Assembly: GCA_945876035.1 (NCBI GenBank)
Contig: CAMCMU010000015.1
Location: 1 to 64,000 of the forward strand
Direction: 5' to 3'
DNA from: Schlesneria paludicola DSM 18645
Lineage (GTDB): Bacteria > Planctomycetota > Planctomycetia > Planctomycetales > Planctomycetaceae
DNA: 64,000 bases
Within the stretch, counting starts at the first letter, position 1; every line of letters begins with the position of its first letter. The notes below the pieces were generated by a model, which was not told where the DNA came from, ran no database searches, and saw only the letters and a list, made by a program, of their open reading frames with translations. Of the stretch, positions 46,024 through 56,400 are shown piece after piece. Both the position numbers and the translations under genes were made by a program.

Positions 46024-46593
46024 ATGACTCTTCGCCAACAGTATTTCAAACGCTATCGCATGGAACTCGACTTGGGTGGGATGCTGCTTCCCGCGGCGTC
46101 TCTACCGGATCATTTTTTTTGGGTGGCGTGGGATGCCACCGATGTCGATCGGCATGCGTTGGTAAAGCATCGCAGCTTTCGTGACGAGGTGGATGCGGAA
46201 GTTTTTCCCAGTCTTGGCGAATATCCCGGTTGCCAGCGTCTGATGCGAGACATCAGTCAGCAGGCGGGTTTTTTGGGTCCGTCCACTTGGCTGATCATTC
46301 ATGGCGGCGAGGGGGTGGCGTCCTGCGATTGCGGGACGATTCAGGGCCTGAGTCAATCCGCACAGGTGGGCTCGATTCAAAACGTCGGTGTTGTGCCGGA
46401 GTATCGCGGGTTGGGGTTGGGTCGTGCTCTCGTCCTCCGGTCTCTGCAGGGATTTGCAATGGCGGGGCACCAGCGGACGACACTGGAAGTGACAGCGACG
46501 AATTTTTCCGCCGTGGAGCTGTACCGTAGTCTTGGTTTTCGGGTTGTGAAAACGATGTATCGTTCGGCACCTCTTGAAGAATTCGTCTATTAG
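46024..46593 (+). CDS. GNAT family N-acetyltransferase
   Basis: 189 residues. The N-terminus (YFKRYRMELDLGG, then HALVKHRSFRDEVDAEVFPSLG) matches a planctomycete-type GNAT subgroup. The C-terminal half holds the acetyl-CoA site: NVGVVPEYRGLGLGRALVLRSL supplies the R/QxxGxG/A pyrophosphate loop, and LEVTATNFSAVELYRSLGF is the typical GNAT C-terminal motif. Substrate unknown. The ATG at 46024 is placed at the start of the conserved region and has only a weak AAGAA upstream. TTG at 45988 with GGGAGAG is an alternative. Cytoplasmic, single gene. Confidence 0.85.
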   Translation: MTLRQQYFKRYRMELDLGGMLLPAASLPDHFFWVAWDATDVDRHALVKHRSFRDEVDAEVFPSLGEYPGCQRLMRDISQQAGFLGPSTWLIIHGGEGVASCDCGTIQGLSQSAQVGSIQNVGVVPEYRGLGLGRALVLRSLQGFAMAGHQRTTLEVTATNFSAVELYRSLGFRVVKTMYRSAPLEEFVY

Positions 46594-47060
46594 TCGCGTC
46601 TGGTTGTTCTCCTTGTCCCGCATGGACAAGGCATACTTGATCGATCCGGATTCCAATTTTTGAAACCCAATTCCGATGACTTTCTCGGTCGGACCGAGTA
46701 CTCTCGCCGTCGACTCCGTTCCTCAAGTTGTGGGACCCTGTAACCGATTTCGAAGCGACTCGAGATGCTTTGTTCCAGCTCGGCGACCGTCCGAAATGAA
46801 CAAGTCATCAGACATCGGGTACGCTTTTTGTTGACTTCGGCAGACGTCTGTGCTGTCGCAATCAACCTTCTTATTCGTCGACATCCCGCCGGTATTTGCC
46901 GATTTGCGATTCCCTGGGACAATCGCAGTGGCGGCCGTCTGTTGGCGTGGCCCAGAGGCGTTCACCGAATGTGGCGTGAACACATTCGGCGGAACGCCAC
47001 TTTTCTTGATGCCAGCCATGCTCGTCTTTTCTGATCGGACTCACCCACTTCCCAGAGACG
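46594..47060. other. Intergenic gap, no gene seen
   Basis: 467 bp between the GNAT gene and the SUMF1 remnant. Overlapping open frames on both strands look like shadows. No element recognised. Confidence 0.4.
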
Positions 47061-47962
47061 TTGATCAGGAGTCGAACCGGTGTTTATACGGTTTTGTTTT
47101 ACGGGATGTGCGTTGTGGCGAATGCCGACACCGGCAATAGGCCAGTGGGAATTCAAAGCCTTGAAACGGCGGTTGGGGGTCGCCCAAAAAACGTGGTCGA
47201 TGACACCTTTCGAAGCGGAAAATTTGAGGTGACGGCAGTTGCGTATGTCGAGTGTCTAATCGCCAAGGCAAAAACAACAGACCCCTATCATCTGGACAAC
47301 CGTGACAGGGTCGGTGCGAAGGACAATGTTGGCTGTCAGATCAATCGCGGAGGAGTCCTCGGCAAGTTTTCCTGTCCGTCGACGCCAAGTTTTCCAGCTT
47401 TCCGGTGCATCCCGTTAGCGATGAAGAGGCCTGTCGCTTTGCCAAGTGGGTGCACAACGGACAGGGGGACGGTGATCCGGAAGCGGGTACCTACGCTCTC
47501 GAGGGGTACAACAATGAAGGCGGGGGGCCAGATCCAGCGTCGTCCGGATGTAAAAGGGTGCGTGCCCACAGAGGGTGAATGATACAAGGCAGCCGACTTC
47601 GATCCCGACAAACTCCGGTGGCGCTGGCTATTGAAACTATCCGCCCCGCAGTGATTCGCACGGGAACAGAGATTCTCGCGGGAACAGAGATTCGTACGGG
47701 AACAGAGATTCGTACGGGAACAGAGATTCGCGCGGGAACAACGTCGCGAATTTCTTTATCGACAGTTGTTTTGATTCGGAACAGTTCCTGACGAATGCGG
47801 AGTGGTTCACAAACGCAGCGACTCCCTGCGGAACATTCGATCAGGACGGGAATGTCTATAGAGTCGCCTGAAATACGGATCCGGGAGATTTCAAGAGGTC
47901 TCCGTGGCGGCTCGTTCGGCAACGACGGAGGCCTCGATATTCGCGGTGCGGATCCACCGTAA
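47061..47962 (+). pseudogene. Decayed SUMF1/formylglycine-generating-enzyme-like gene
   Basis: Three plus frames in turn spell an exported FGE-sulfatase (SUMF1) domain. First comes a signal peptide ending VVANADTGNRP, then GKFEVTAVAYVECLIAKAKT and VGCQINRGG. After a frameshift near 47360 the sequence continues FPVHPVSDEEACRFAKWVHN and AGTYALEGYNNEG. A Trp-to-stop change (EWYKAA read as E-stop-YKAA near 47579) and further shifts precede CGTFDQDGNVYR, and the C-terminal motif RGLRGGSFGNDGGL ends at 47962. The order and spacing match intact SUMF1 genes, but at least three lesions interrupt it, so it should be inactive. An 18-bp tandem repeat expanded inside it. Confidence 0.75.
47653..47742 (+). 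repeat. Five 18-bp tandem repeats inside the SUMF1 remnant
   Basis: Five units of GATTCG(C/T)ACGGGAACAGA type (47653, 47671, 47689, 47707, 47725). The middle two are identical and the others differ at a few positions. As 18 is a multiple of 3, the expansion keeps frame and would encode DSYGNR-type hexapeptides. Confidence 0.9.
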
Positions 47963-47989
47963 AACGCCACAGAAAAATGTGAGCACATT

Positions 47990-49284
47990 GTTTTTGGGAT
48001 CGATGCACAGCGGAGAACGACTTTCCACGGGATGCATTAACCAACCCGCAAACGGGCTAACATTTTTTTCGATTGGTTGGTTTGATGACCACACGGGCGG
48101 GCTGAGCCTGACATTGGCACTCGACGATCTCGATTCCAGCGCACACGAAAACGGCCACTTTGTTGTGTTCGTCAATGGTTGGCAGGATCTCGACGATGAG
48201 GCCCCGTTCCAAGAAAAATTACCTCTCAGGCAGGTCGATCTCGATTGCGTTCCTCAGCTTGATCTGAAGGTATTGCCGCAATTGGGAGGCAGGTACCGAG
48301 CGGTGATGCGGAAATGATACGGCCGAGATCGCACGACAGCGGCGGTATATTGATGCCCTTAAGGGGCATCCAGCACGGCTTGGGTATCAGTTTTCTGACG
48401 AGCCCGAGTACAACAACGTTTGCCGCAAGCAGAGAGACATTCATCCTCGAAAAGAGTTTTTGAACGGATTGGTCACGCTTCGAGATCCAGTGCGTGACTG
48501 GGATTCGAACACGAATCACCGCATGCAATGGCTCTTTAACGAGGTTCCTCACAAAGAAGGCGATATCGCGGACGGGAAAGATTTTTTTCCGGCGACGGAC
48601 AGTTTTCAAGTCGATCGCTATCCGATTGGAGCGGGGACTCTATTTTTCCATGCCCTAGATTGGAGTCCGATTCTCATGCCATGGACGATGGCACAGAGGG
48701 TCGCTGGAATGGCAAAAATGCACGATGACCGGTCACCCTGCACGTCGTGGGTGGGTTTCAGCCATTCCTCCCCAGACTGGCGTGATCCGCTGTCTGACGC
48801 AATACGAGAGATGGCCTTCTCATCACTCACCATCGGGTCTTGGGGAGTCGTTCATTTAATCTCTAGTGGCACCTCACCAAACATCTGCGACAATGTCGCG
48901 AAGCTCCACAAACAGATTCGTCAGCGGTTTCCCGCTTTGGAGTAGAGTCCGGAGAAGCGTTCGTTTGTCGCCCTGCACCAGTACAAGGGTATCACGCGTC
49001 TGTTTCGTGCTGAACTCGTCGCCGATGTCACCACGCCGGGTCTCGAGGAGGATCAACACGAGTACTTCATTGCGTCAGATAACAGCGGACCGTTTCCAGG
49101 CGTGGCGTTTCGCAGGAAAATTCCGAACAGGAAGGGCACAGAGTCACGACCGGCAACGGTACTCAATGAGGCTTGGGAGCGACCGATTTCCTATCACGCC
49201 CAGAGTGGCGAGTGGGTGATTCCCAAGGTCTCAGCCCTAGAGCGACGAGACGGAATCCGTGGCGTCCTTGTTTGCACCGGCTAG
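47990..49284 (+). pseudogene. Decayed TIM-barrel glycosidase-like gene
   Basis: A plus frame from about 47990 to 48317 reads FSIGWFDDHTGGLSLTLALD and HENGHFVVFVNGWQDLDDEA, typical early strands of a TIM barrel. After a frameshift near 48320 a second frame (48331-48942) reads YIDALKGHPARLGYQFSDEP, the usual LKxHPALLGYxxxDEPE core of some glycosidases, then DSFQVDRYPIGAG and AIREMAFSSL. A TAG at 48943-48945 interrupts it, and the same frame continues SFVALHQYKGITRLFRAEL to a stop at 49282-49284, probably a C-terminal beta-domain. The exact GH family is not identified. Frameshift plus in-frame stop indicate loss of function. It directly follows the SUMF1 remnant. Confidence 0.6.
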
Positions 49285-49410
49285 CGAGTGGCGCACGGCT
49301 GCGAATCCCGGCCACTCGTACTCGAGCGTTAGTCGATGGCGAAACGAGGCCCCCTGCCAAGCCGCTGACGACTCTTGGTGGCAATAAGTCCCGTGCGCGA
49401 GACGCAGGTT

Positions 49411-50847
49411 TTAGACGCGCAACTCCTCGGCCGTTTGTTTCAGGTCATTTGCGTAACGACGGCGGATCGGTTCAATGACATTTTTGACAAATGCATCGAC
49501 CTGCTCGGGTGCCCGTCCCACAAATCGGCGTGGATCCAACGTCCCGGTCAGATCTACGTTGCGAAACGCCGGATCTGACGTCAGCCGCTCAATCAGATCA
49601 TTGTGTTGGCCCCGTTCTTTGACCTGGCTGGCCGCTTCTTGACTGTGAATTCGAATCCGTTCGTGAAGATCTTGTCGGTCCCCTCCGGCACAAACGCCGG
49701 CCATCAGGATTTCCTCGGTTGCCATAAACGGCAACTCCTCGTCCAGATGTTTTGCAATCACTTGGGGATAGACGACCAGACCATCGACCACGTTGCGGTA
49801 CAGGATCAGAATTGCGTCTGTTGCGAGAAACGCTTGCGGAATGATCAATCGTCGATTGGCACTGTCGTCCAGAGTCCGCTCCATCCATTGAGTCGCCGCA
49901 GTTTGAGCCGCCGAGGATGACAGGCTGATCACAAAACGGGCCAAGCCACACATCCGCTCCGACCGCATCGGATTACGTTTGTAGGCCATGGCAGAGGATC
50001 CGATTTGATGCTTCTCGAAGGGCTCTTCGATTTCTTTGCGGCTTTGCAGCAGTCTCAGATCAGATCCCGACTTGTGAGCGGATTGTGACAGGCCCGCCAG
50101 CAAGTCCATCACCTGTGAATCCACCTTGCGAGAATACGTTTGGCCTGTCACCGGATAGGCTTCGTCAAATCCCATTTTGCGGCAAACGATTCGGTCAAGT
50201 TCTTCAACCTTCGCATGATCGCCGTTGAATAGTAGAAGAAACGTTGCTTGAGTCCCCGTTGTTCCCTTAACGCCTCTCAATTTGATCGACGCAATGCGAT
50301 GTTCAAGTTCAGTCAGATCAAGCACTAAATCATGGCACCACAGCGTCGCACGCTTGCCGACCGTTGTGGGCTGCGCGGGTTGAAGGTGGGTGAAACCGAG
50401 GCAGGGCAGAGCACGATATTGCTCAGCGAATCGAGCCAACCGGTCGATGGTCGCAACCAGTTTGGATCGCAAAGCTTCTAATCCTCGACGCATCAGAATC
50501 AAGTCGGTATTGTCAGTGACATAACAACTTGTCGCGCCGAGGTGAATGATTGGCCTCGCCGCTGGGCAGACGTCTCCATAGGCATGGACATGCGCCATCA
50601 CATCGTGTCTTAATTGCTTTTCGTAACGAGCAGCGGTCGGAAAATCGATCAGATCCACCTGTGACCGGAGCGCGTCAATTTGGTCGTTGCTGATTTCCAG
50701 CCCCAATTCGGCCTGAGCCTCCGCCAGCGCCACCCACAGGCGTCGCCACGTCGAATGCTTGGTCTGGGGCGACCACAGCCGACTCATTTCGGCAGAGGCG
50801 TAGCGGTCGATTAAAGGATTGTCGTAAACGTCAGGATTCAACGCCAA
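49411..50847 (-). CDS. purB: Adenylosuccinate lyase
   Basis: Removes fumarate from SAICAR and adenylosuccinate in purine synthesis. 478 residues, homotetramer. The fumarase/aspartase-superfamily signature [14 protein letters not shown] is at about residues 283-296. Other conserved sites are [31 protein letters not shown] with the catalytic His, and [12 protein letters not shown]. The start is uncertain: the TTG at 50847 (GAGGAACC upstream, short spacing) or an in-frame TTG two codons later. It is a single transcription unit preceded by the hairpin at 51027-51067. Confidence 0.95.
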   Translation of the reverse strand: MALNPDVYDNPLIDRYASAEMSRLWSPQTKHSTWRRLWVALAEAQAELGLEISNDQIDALRSQVDLIDFPTAARYEKQLRHDVMAHVHAYGDVCPAARPIIHLGATSCYVTDNTDLILMRRGLEALRSKLVATIDRLARFAEQYRALPCLGFTHLQPAQPTTVGKRATLWCHDLVLDLTELEHRIASIKLRGVKGTTGTQATFLLLFNGDHAKVEELDRIVCRKMGFDEAYPVTGQTYSRKVDSQVMDLLAGLSQSAHKSGSDLRLLQSRKEIEEPFEKHQIGSSAMAYKRNPMRSERMCGLARFVISLSSSAAQTAATQWMERTLDDSANRRLIIPQAFLATDAILILYRNVVDGLVVYPQVIAKHLDEELPFMATEEILMAGVCAGGDRQDLHERIRIHSQEAASQVKERGQHNDLIERLTSDPAFRNVDLTGTLDPRRFVGRAPEQVDAFVKNVIEPIRRRYANDLKQTAEELRV

Positions 50848-51026
50848 GGTTCCTCAAACGGAAAAGTAGGATTCGCGAAATTTTCATCGAGATCATTAGC
50901 CGTCACTTTACGGAGGGGACCGACGAATTGCGAACCTCCGACGCACATCCCACCGCACTGTTTCATCCGGCTAAAATTTCGAGGCTTCACGAACCTCTTT
51001 CCGGTGCGTGAAGAAGATCTCTTAGA

Positions 51027-51067
51027 AACGATTAAAACCGCATCCGGAGGTTGCGGTTTTAATCGTT
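51027..51067 (-). terminator. Strong hairpin between the TadE-like gene and purB
   Basis: A perfect 16-bp stem (AACGATTAAAACCGCA and its complement) around 9 nt, about 54 nt past the TadE-like stop. On the minus strand it ends in TCGTTTCT. It probably terminates the TadE-like transcript and insulates purB. The rest of the 273-bp gap should hold the purB promoter. Confidence 0.75.
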
Positions 51068-51120
51068 GAAATTTGAAGGGAATGATTCGGAATGACGCGG
51101 AAAGAGATTTTCGGACGAGA

Positions 51121-51570
51121 CTATTCGTGACGCATGGCACTTTTTCCCACAAGACTTTGTCCGTTTAAGTAATTTCCGGGGATTAACGCAACTTTGTTGA
51201 AAGGGAGTGCCACATTGACAGCGATCAGATCGCGAGACTTGGCACTGGCAATCACGTTGCCGACGTTTGGGTTTCCGGCCGCAGGTGTGACGGTGATTGT
51301 CACCCCAATATCCGAGGACAATACGGTCACTCCGATGGCGCTTTGAAGAAACGTCTTGATGCCGTCCGTGACCGTCGTATTTGAAGAACCGTCCAGAACC
51401 GCCATTCGAGCACCCTCACGAGCGGCGTTGGTCACAAGATTGGCAATCATCATCGCTCTACCGAACTCAATCATTCCTAAGATCAGCGTCAGGAACAGCG
51501 GCAAAACCAAAGCCATTTCGACCATTGCCGTTCCTCGGCGAGCGTGTTTTTCTTTTCGCCAGATTTTCAT
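51121..51570 (-). CDS. TadE-like pilus assembly protein
   Basis: 149 residues. A short basic N-terminus (MKIWRKEKHARRG) is followed by TAMVEMALVLPLFLTLILGM and EFGRAMMIANLVTNAAREGA, the hallmark of TadE-type minor pseudopilins, with the conserved Glu in the hydrophobic segment. The rest is Val/Thr/Gly-rich and likely periplasmic. It would act in Tad (Flp) pilus assembly, but no TadA, TadB or RcpA gene is near. Orphan TadE-like genes are common in planctomycetes. The ATG at 51570 is set by the family start; the ribosome-binding site is poor. Upstream (51571-51951) nothing else is seen. Confidence 0.8.
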   Translation of the reverse strand: MKIWRKEKHARRGTAMVEMALVLPLFLTLILGMIEFGRAMMIANLVTNAAREGARMAVLDGSSNTTVTDGIKTFLQSAIGVTVLSSDIGVTITVTPAAGNPNVGNVIASAKSRDLIAVNVALPFNKVALIPGNYLNGQSLVGKSAMRHE

Positions 51571-51951
51571 GACAGACGGACTTTGCCTCTTGGAGTGGAT
51601 TTGATCAATGGCCGGCACAGTCGCCGAGGCTGTTTCGTGACAGCCTCGGCAGAGAGGTCCACAAATCCAAGAATTGCACATGTTATCCTCACAAGAACCG
51701 ACAGACACTTTTTGCCACACGAAGTGGAAACCTATGTCACACATCGACGAAGTCAAATTGTTGCGACAAAAAACTCGAAATTATCGGAAAACACTGCGGC
51801 ACGGTCGGCTTCCGGACAGGGTCGATTTGAGTTCACTCGGTTGATCTGCTAGCGTCAGAAAAATGACACGCGATCCCTGTTTGTGGGGCCATGAGCAGAT
51901 GCCTCGATTTCAGAGACCGTCACGGAAAACACCATCAGGAATGTTTGACGG

Positions 51952-52287
51952 ATGACCATTTTTCAAAAGATCATTGAGAAACAGTTCCCCGCCGACATCG
52001 TCCACGAAGACGATCAGTCGCTGGCCTTCCGAGATATCCATCCCCAAGCTCCGACGCATATTCTGATCATTCCCAAGCGGCGGATATCGTCGTTGGCGGA
52101 CGCTACGGACGACGATGTCGCATTACTCGGTCATTTACTGATTGTCGCTTGCAGATTGGCCCAAAAATTGGGGCTGACGAACGGTTATCGGACCGTCATC
52201 AACTGCGGTCCCGATGGTGGCCAGTCGGTCGATCACCTGCACGTTCATTTGCTCGGAGGCCGCGTGTTGGGCTGGCCTCCGGGATGA
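51952..52287 (+). CDS. HIT-family nucleotide-binding protein (Hint/HinT type)
   Basis: 111 residues, the usual Hint length. The HIT motif [10 protein letters not shown] near residue 94 carries the catalytic middle His. [19 protein letters not shown] and [18 protein letters not shown] are the typical N-terminal strands and nucleotide pocket. Such proteins hydrolyse purine nucleoside phosphoramidates such as AMP-lysine. Cytoplasmic homodimer by analogy. The ATG has AGGA 11 nt upstream. It lies 140 bp before the DUF3500 gene on the same strand. Confidence 0.92.
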   Translation: MTIFQKIIEKQFPADIVHEDDQSLAFRDIHPQAPTHILIIPKRRISSLADATDDDVALLGHLLIVACRLAQKLGLTNGYRTVINCGPDGGQSVDHLHVHLLGGRVLGWPPG

Positions 52288-52427
52288 TCACTCTCACTGG
52301 GGGTGACTCCTCCGAATTTTCTTTCGTTGCCTGTTGAACGGAGGCAGGATACGAAATTGTGCAGGCGAAAAATGTGACGTGTTTTCAAAGTTTGACAGAT
52401 AATCAACGGTTTGAGTGGAGACTTCTC

Positions 52428-53456
52428 ATGAACAATGCAACGCAGCGAAAGCTGATTCTTTCGGGTAGTGTCATTCTGGCGGTGGGTGTCTTAATCGCCG
52501 CTCAAAGCGTTCAGACGCCATCGTCTGGGTTGGCGATGACAATGACGGCAAACAACTATCTTGCAACGCTGACTCCGGAGCAAAAAAAGGAAACATTATT
52601 TGGCTTTGATGATCCGGAGCGGCTCAACTGGCACTTTATTCCCCGCCCGCGCAAGGGTCTTCCGCTCAAGACGCTCGAAGGTGCCGCCTTGAAAGCGGCA
52701 CAGAGCTTGATTCGTAGTGGGCTGTCTGATGCGGGATACGATCAAACTCTGAATGTGATGAGTCTGGAAGAGGTACTCTATCTTTTGGAAGATGGGGACC
52801 GCGGGTACCGGCGGGAACGCCGTGATCCGAACAAGTATTACATCAGTCTCTTCGGCCTCCCTGCGGATTTGGGGCTTTGGGGTTGGCGTGTGGAAGGTCA
52901 TCACCTGTCTCTGAATTTCACGGTCAAGGATGGCAAGGTCATTTCGAGCACACCCGAATTTTTTGGAGCCAATCCCGGCACGGTCGATGCCGGCAAGGGC
53001 CGGCAGATTCGGGTGCTTGGCCCAGAAGAAGATATCGCCCGGCAAATTTTGAAACTCTGCACGCCCGAACAACAAAAAGAATGCTGGGTCAGCAGGGTTG
53101 CTCCTGATGAAGTCCCAGGGTCCGGAGCGCAGCAGCCGGTCGTTGCCGCTCCCGTCGGTCTGGCCTACCGCGAGATGTCAGACGATCAAAAGAAATTGCT
53201 GCAGGAACTGTTGACAGAATACCTGAAAAATCTGCCGATCGACATCGAGCAAGAGCGTCGAGTGACGATGAACGAAGCGGGTTTAGAGATCATCCACTTC
53301 GCCTGGTTCGGTGAGTCCGATCTGCATCAACGTCATCACTACCGGGTTCAGGGAAAGACGTTCGTCATCGAATACAACAACACTCAGAACAACGCGAATC
53401 ATGTCCATTGCATGTGGCGTAACCTGCAAGGTGACTTTGGTCTATCGGTGAAGTGA
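52428..53456 (+). CDS. DUF3500 domain protein, exported
   Basis: 342 residues. A signal or anchor helix (LILSGSVILAVGVLIAA) leads into DUF3500 (from about residue 45 to the end). Landmarks are LNWHFIPRPRKGLPLKTL, GHHLSLNFTVKDGKVISSTP followed by EFFGANPG, and FVIEYNNTQNNANHVHCMWR. The function of DUF3500 is unknown. The ATG at 52428 has GGAG 7 nt upstream; the longer open frame from 52359 is not favoured. It converges on the giant gene across 20 bp. Confidence 0.88.
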   Translation: MNNATQRKLILSGSVILAVGVLIAAQSVQTPSSGLAMTMTANNYLATLTPEQKKETLFGFDDPERLNWHFIPRPRKGLPLKTLEGAALKAAQSLIRSGLSDAGYDQTLNVMSLEEVLYLLEDGDRGYRRERRDPNKYYISLFGLPADLGLWGWRVEGHHLSLNFTVKDGKVISSTPEFFGANPGTVDAGKGRQIRVLGPEEDIARQILKLCTPEQQKECWVSRVAPDEVPGSGAQQPVVAAPVGLAYREMSDDQKKLLQELLTEYLKNLPIDIEQERRVTMNEAGLEIIHFAWFGESDLHQRHHYRVQGKTFVIEYNNTQNNANHVHCMWRNLQGDFGLSVK

Positions 53457-53476
53457 TCGAAACCCTCATGAGTCGG

Positions 53477-56400
53477 CTATTTTGCGACGACAGTTGCCTT
53501 CTGTGCCATACCCCTAACAAGAACAGAAGCCAGTACGAAGAGCAGAAACGAAACGCCGCCGAATGGACGGGGGAGGATCAGATAGCCGATGACTCCGAGC
53601 AGGGAAACCACACCGATCGCTCTTCGGAGATGCCGGCTTCTGTTCGATTTCGCACGTGCCACAAGAACGATGGAAAGCCCAACAGACAACCAGACGATGG
53701 CCCAGACGAGACCCAGTCCTTGGCGAAGTGATTCTTGGGAACGGATCGCCAGTGTCAGTTGGGGATCGCCTCCCGTCTTGGAGAAGACCAGTTTCTGGCC
53801 CGTTGTCGGCAGGTCGAAATCCAGTGACAGGCCCGCGGTTGGAGTCCCCGCCTCGACACGTCCCGCCGTCGGCAGCGGATCTGGTTTCGGGAGGTTGCTG
53901 CCGCTCTTTTTCGCGTCTTGGCCGTCGGTCTTGGCATCCTCCGAAGGGTCGCCAACAGAGGGGGCCAACGCGTGTTGGTTGTCAGCGTCTTCTGCTAACG
54001 ATTGGCTTTTCTCGCCCAGCCGATTCAATTTTTTTTGGCTCTTCAATCCGTCGGTGTCGGGCGTTGTCTCTCTCCGTCGATCGAGGGCTTGTTGACGTTT
54101 GCTGGTGATCGTTAAGTTTAAGGCATGGAGATTGTCATTATTGCGGGTTTGATAGAATTTCCTTTGCTCGACCGTGCCCCGTCGACTTGACGAAATTTCT
54201 GACGTTCCTCGGTGAAACTGCGTTACAGCGCCTTGGAAAACGTCGTTTTTGATCGGCTTGTCTTTTGAGTCGAATGCGAAACCGGTCACGTCATGTCCGG
54301 CCGGAAGCGAGCGTTCCTGTGCGGAATTGGATTCTAGGAGATTTCGATTGTTAAGAGTGTTTTGCGCCAAGGCTTTGGCACTCTCGAAAATGTGTGCCTT
54401 CTCTGTCTGAGTTTCAATCCCTTTTGGCTGATCGCGGGGGCCCTTCGGCTGTCCCTCAATGCTCACCGATTTGCGTCCATGATCAATGTGGACCTTGTTT
54501 TGAAGGTCATTAAACCGCCTCAGTGCGTCTCTTTTTTGGCGGTTGAATTCAGGATCAGAAAGATCGCTGTCGGTTTGAATACCAAGACCGAGTTGTTTCA
54601 GATTGTTCATCGCCTCGTATCGGGTGCGACTGCTGTCGCTTTGCTCGACGACCCCCAAGAGGTCATTCAATTCTTGGATCGCCGCCTTTTCATAGAGCCG
54701 ATCCGATCGGTCAATGGTCTGCCACGTCAAGTTGTGGCTGGTGGCGTCAGGCACGAGTTTCGCGTCCAGATCGTCGGGGAGATACACCGTCCAACGCGTC
54801 TGTGCCACAGGAATGCCGAACTCGGAATCGGCTCGCTGACGGATGACCTCGGGAGCAGGAACGGAGAATTCTTCTCGAAGCACGCTCGCCGAATTGGGCA
54901 ACGCACCACGGAGCGTTCCACGCCAGACGACCTGAACCGGAAACGAGAGGCTGGCCACACTCGTCTTGGGCAGCGCGATCAGTTGAATCGCCTGACCATT
55001 CCGCGTTGTTGTCACTGCACGAGCCGGCTTATTTTCGACAAACACGGACAACAATTGCGAGGGGGTGGGCAGTTTCAGGGCGAGGAACTGTCGCGTACGA
55101 TTTTTGATCGTATAGACGGCCTGGGCACGATAGGTCCCGTCGCGGCTGACAACGGAGGTCAGGTCAGCAATATTGACGGAAGCGGGCGCACTCGGCGTTT
55201 GCGTAAATGTTTGCAGAGTCCACTTTAACGCGTTGAGTCCCTGCTTGAGTCTGACCAGTTCGGTGGCCTGATCGACCAGGGTTTGATCGATCAGGATCGG
55301 TACGTCGTCGCGTTGAACGGATTCGGTTAACGACACATCGGCGGACGTCAGTTGATGGATCGAGGAATTGATGAGTAAGACATAGTGCTGCTGGCCCTCG
55401 ATCATGGCGGCGGTCAAGGATTCCTGATCTGCAGCGGCGGTGTGACGACGGGCCCCTTTCTCCAACACGACGATCGGAGCCACCACTTCTGTGGTGGGGG
55501 GAGGGAGTGTCGCGACCGCTGTGACAAAGTATTTTCCGCGGACTGGCGTGCGCAACAAAATCACCCACCGCGTGCGATCATTGTCAGCAGCAACATGCGT
55601 AGTCTCGCGGATTCCGTTGCCGGTGAAGACCAACTTTCCCGCCAAGGAATTCGGTGTGGTAAACGTCAGCGAGTCGGTCGTTCCCCCCTCGATCTGCCAT
55701 TGCAATGCCAGCGTGTGAATCAGTGCCACGTCTGTGACGGTCACCATCGTTAAACCGTTGGCTGTCAATTGCGGAGTTCTCGGTCTCCATTGGAGCGTGA
55801 TGTCGTTCGGCGCGGTGTTGCTTGTCACAAAGGCGAATTGGATCGGAAAATTAGGTCGAACGGCCTTTATCGCGTTGTCCACTGTGGTGGCATCCATGGA
55901 ACGCCATCCCGACAACTGATCGAGGATTGCATCGAAACCTTCGTCCAACCAAACGCCAGCGGATGTTTCGACCTTCGTAGCATCCATCGCTGTTGGAAAA
56001 GACAGCGTCACCGTGTCTGGATCACCATCCCGAGCAACAGTGCCGGTGAGAACGACTTCAGTGAGACCAAGTCGCGGCGCGTCGAGGTCGAGTGTCAGCG
56101 TAGACGACTCGCCTTGCCTTCCTATAGACCAGTCGCGCAGGTTGGTGGCTTGCAACGCGAGCACAACAAACCCCTTGGGCAACGACAAACGCAACGAGGA
56201 ACGGGGTGCGCCAGTCAGATCGTAAATCAAACGAGTGGTCAACTGCTGCTTGCGACGAGTCACAAAAGCGGCCTGCTGAGCCGTGACCTTCGCCTGTGAC
56301 TCCTGTCGAGTTGCACGAAGACTCAGGACGAATGGTCGCTTGGAAAAGCGATACGCGAGCTGCGGTGTGTCATTCGTAAAAGGCTGAGGAATCGGCCGAG

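Noticed and set aside
47653-47742. CRISPR array or attachment site at the 18-bp repeats
   Set aside because: There are no spacers, the units are head-to-tail, and they fall within the SUMF1 remnant in coding phase.
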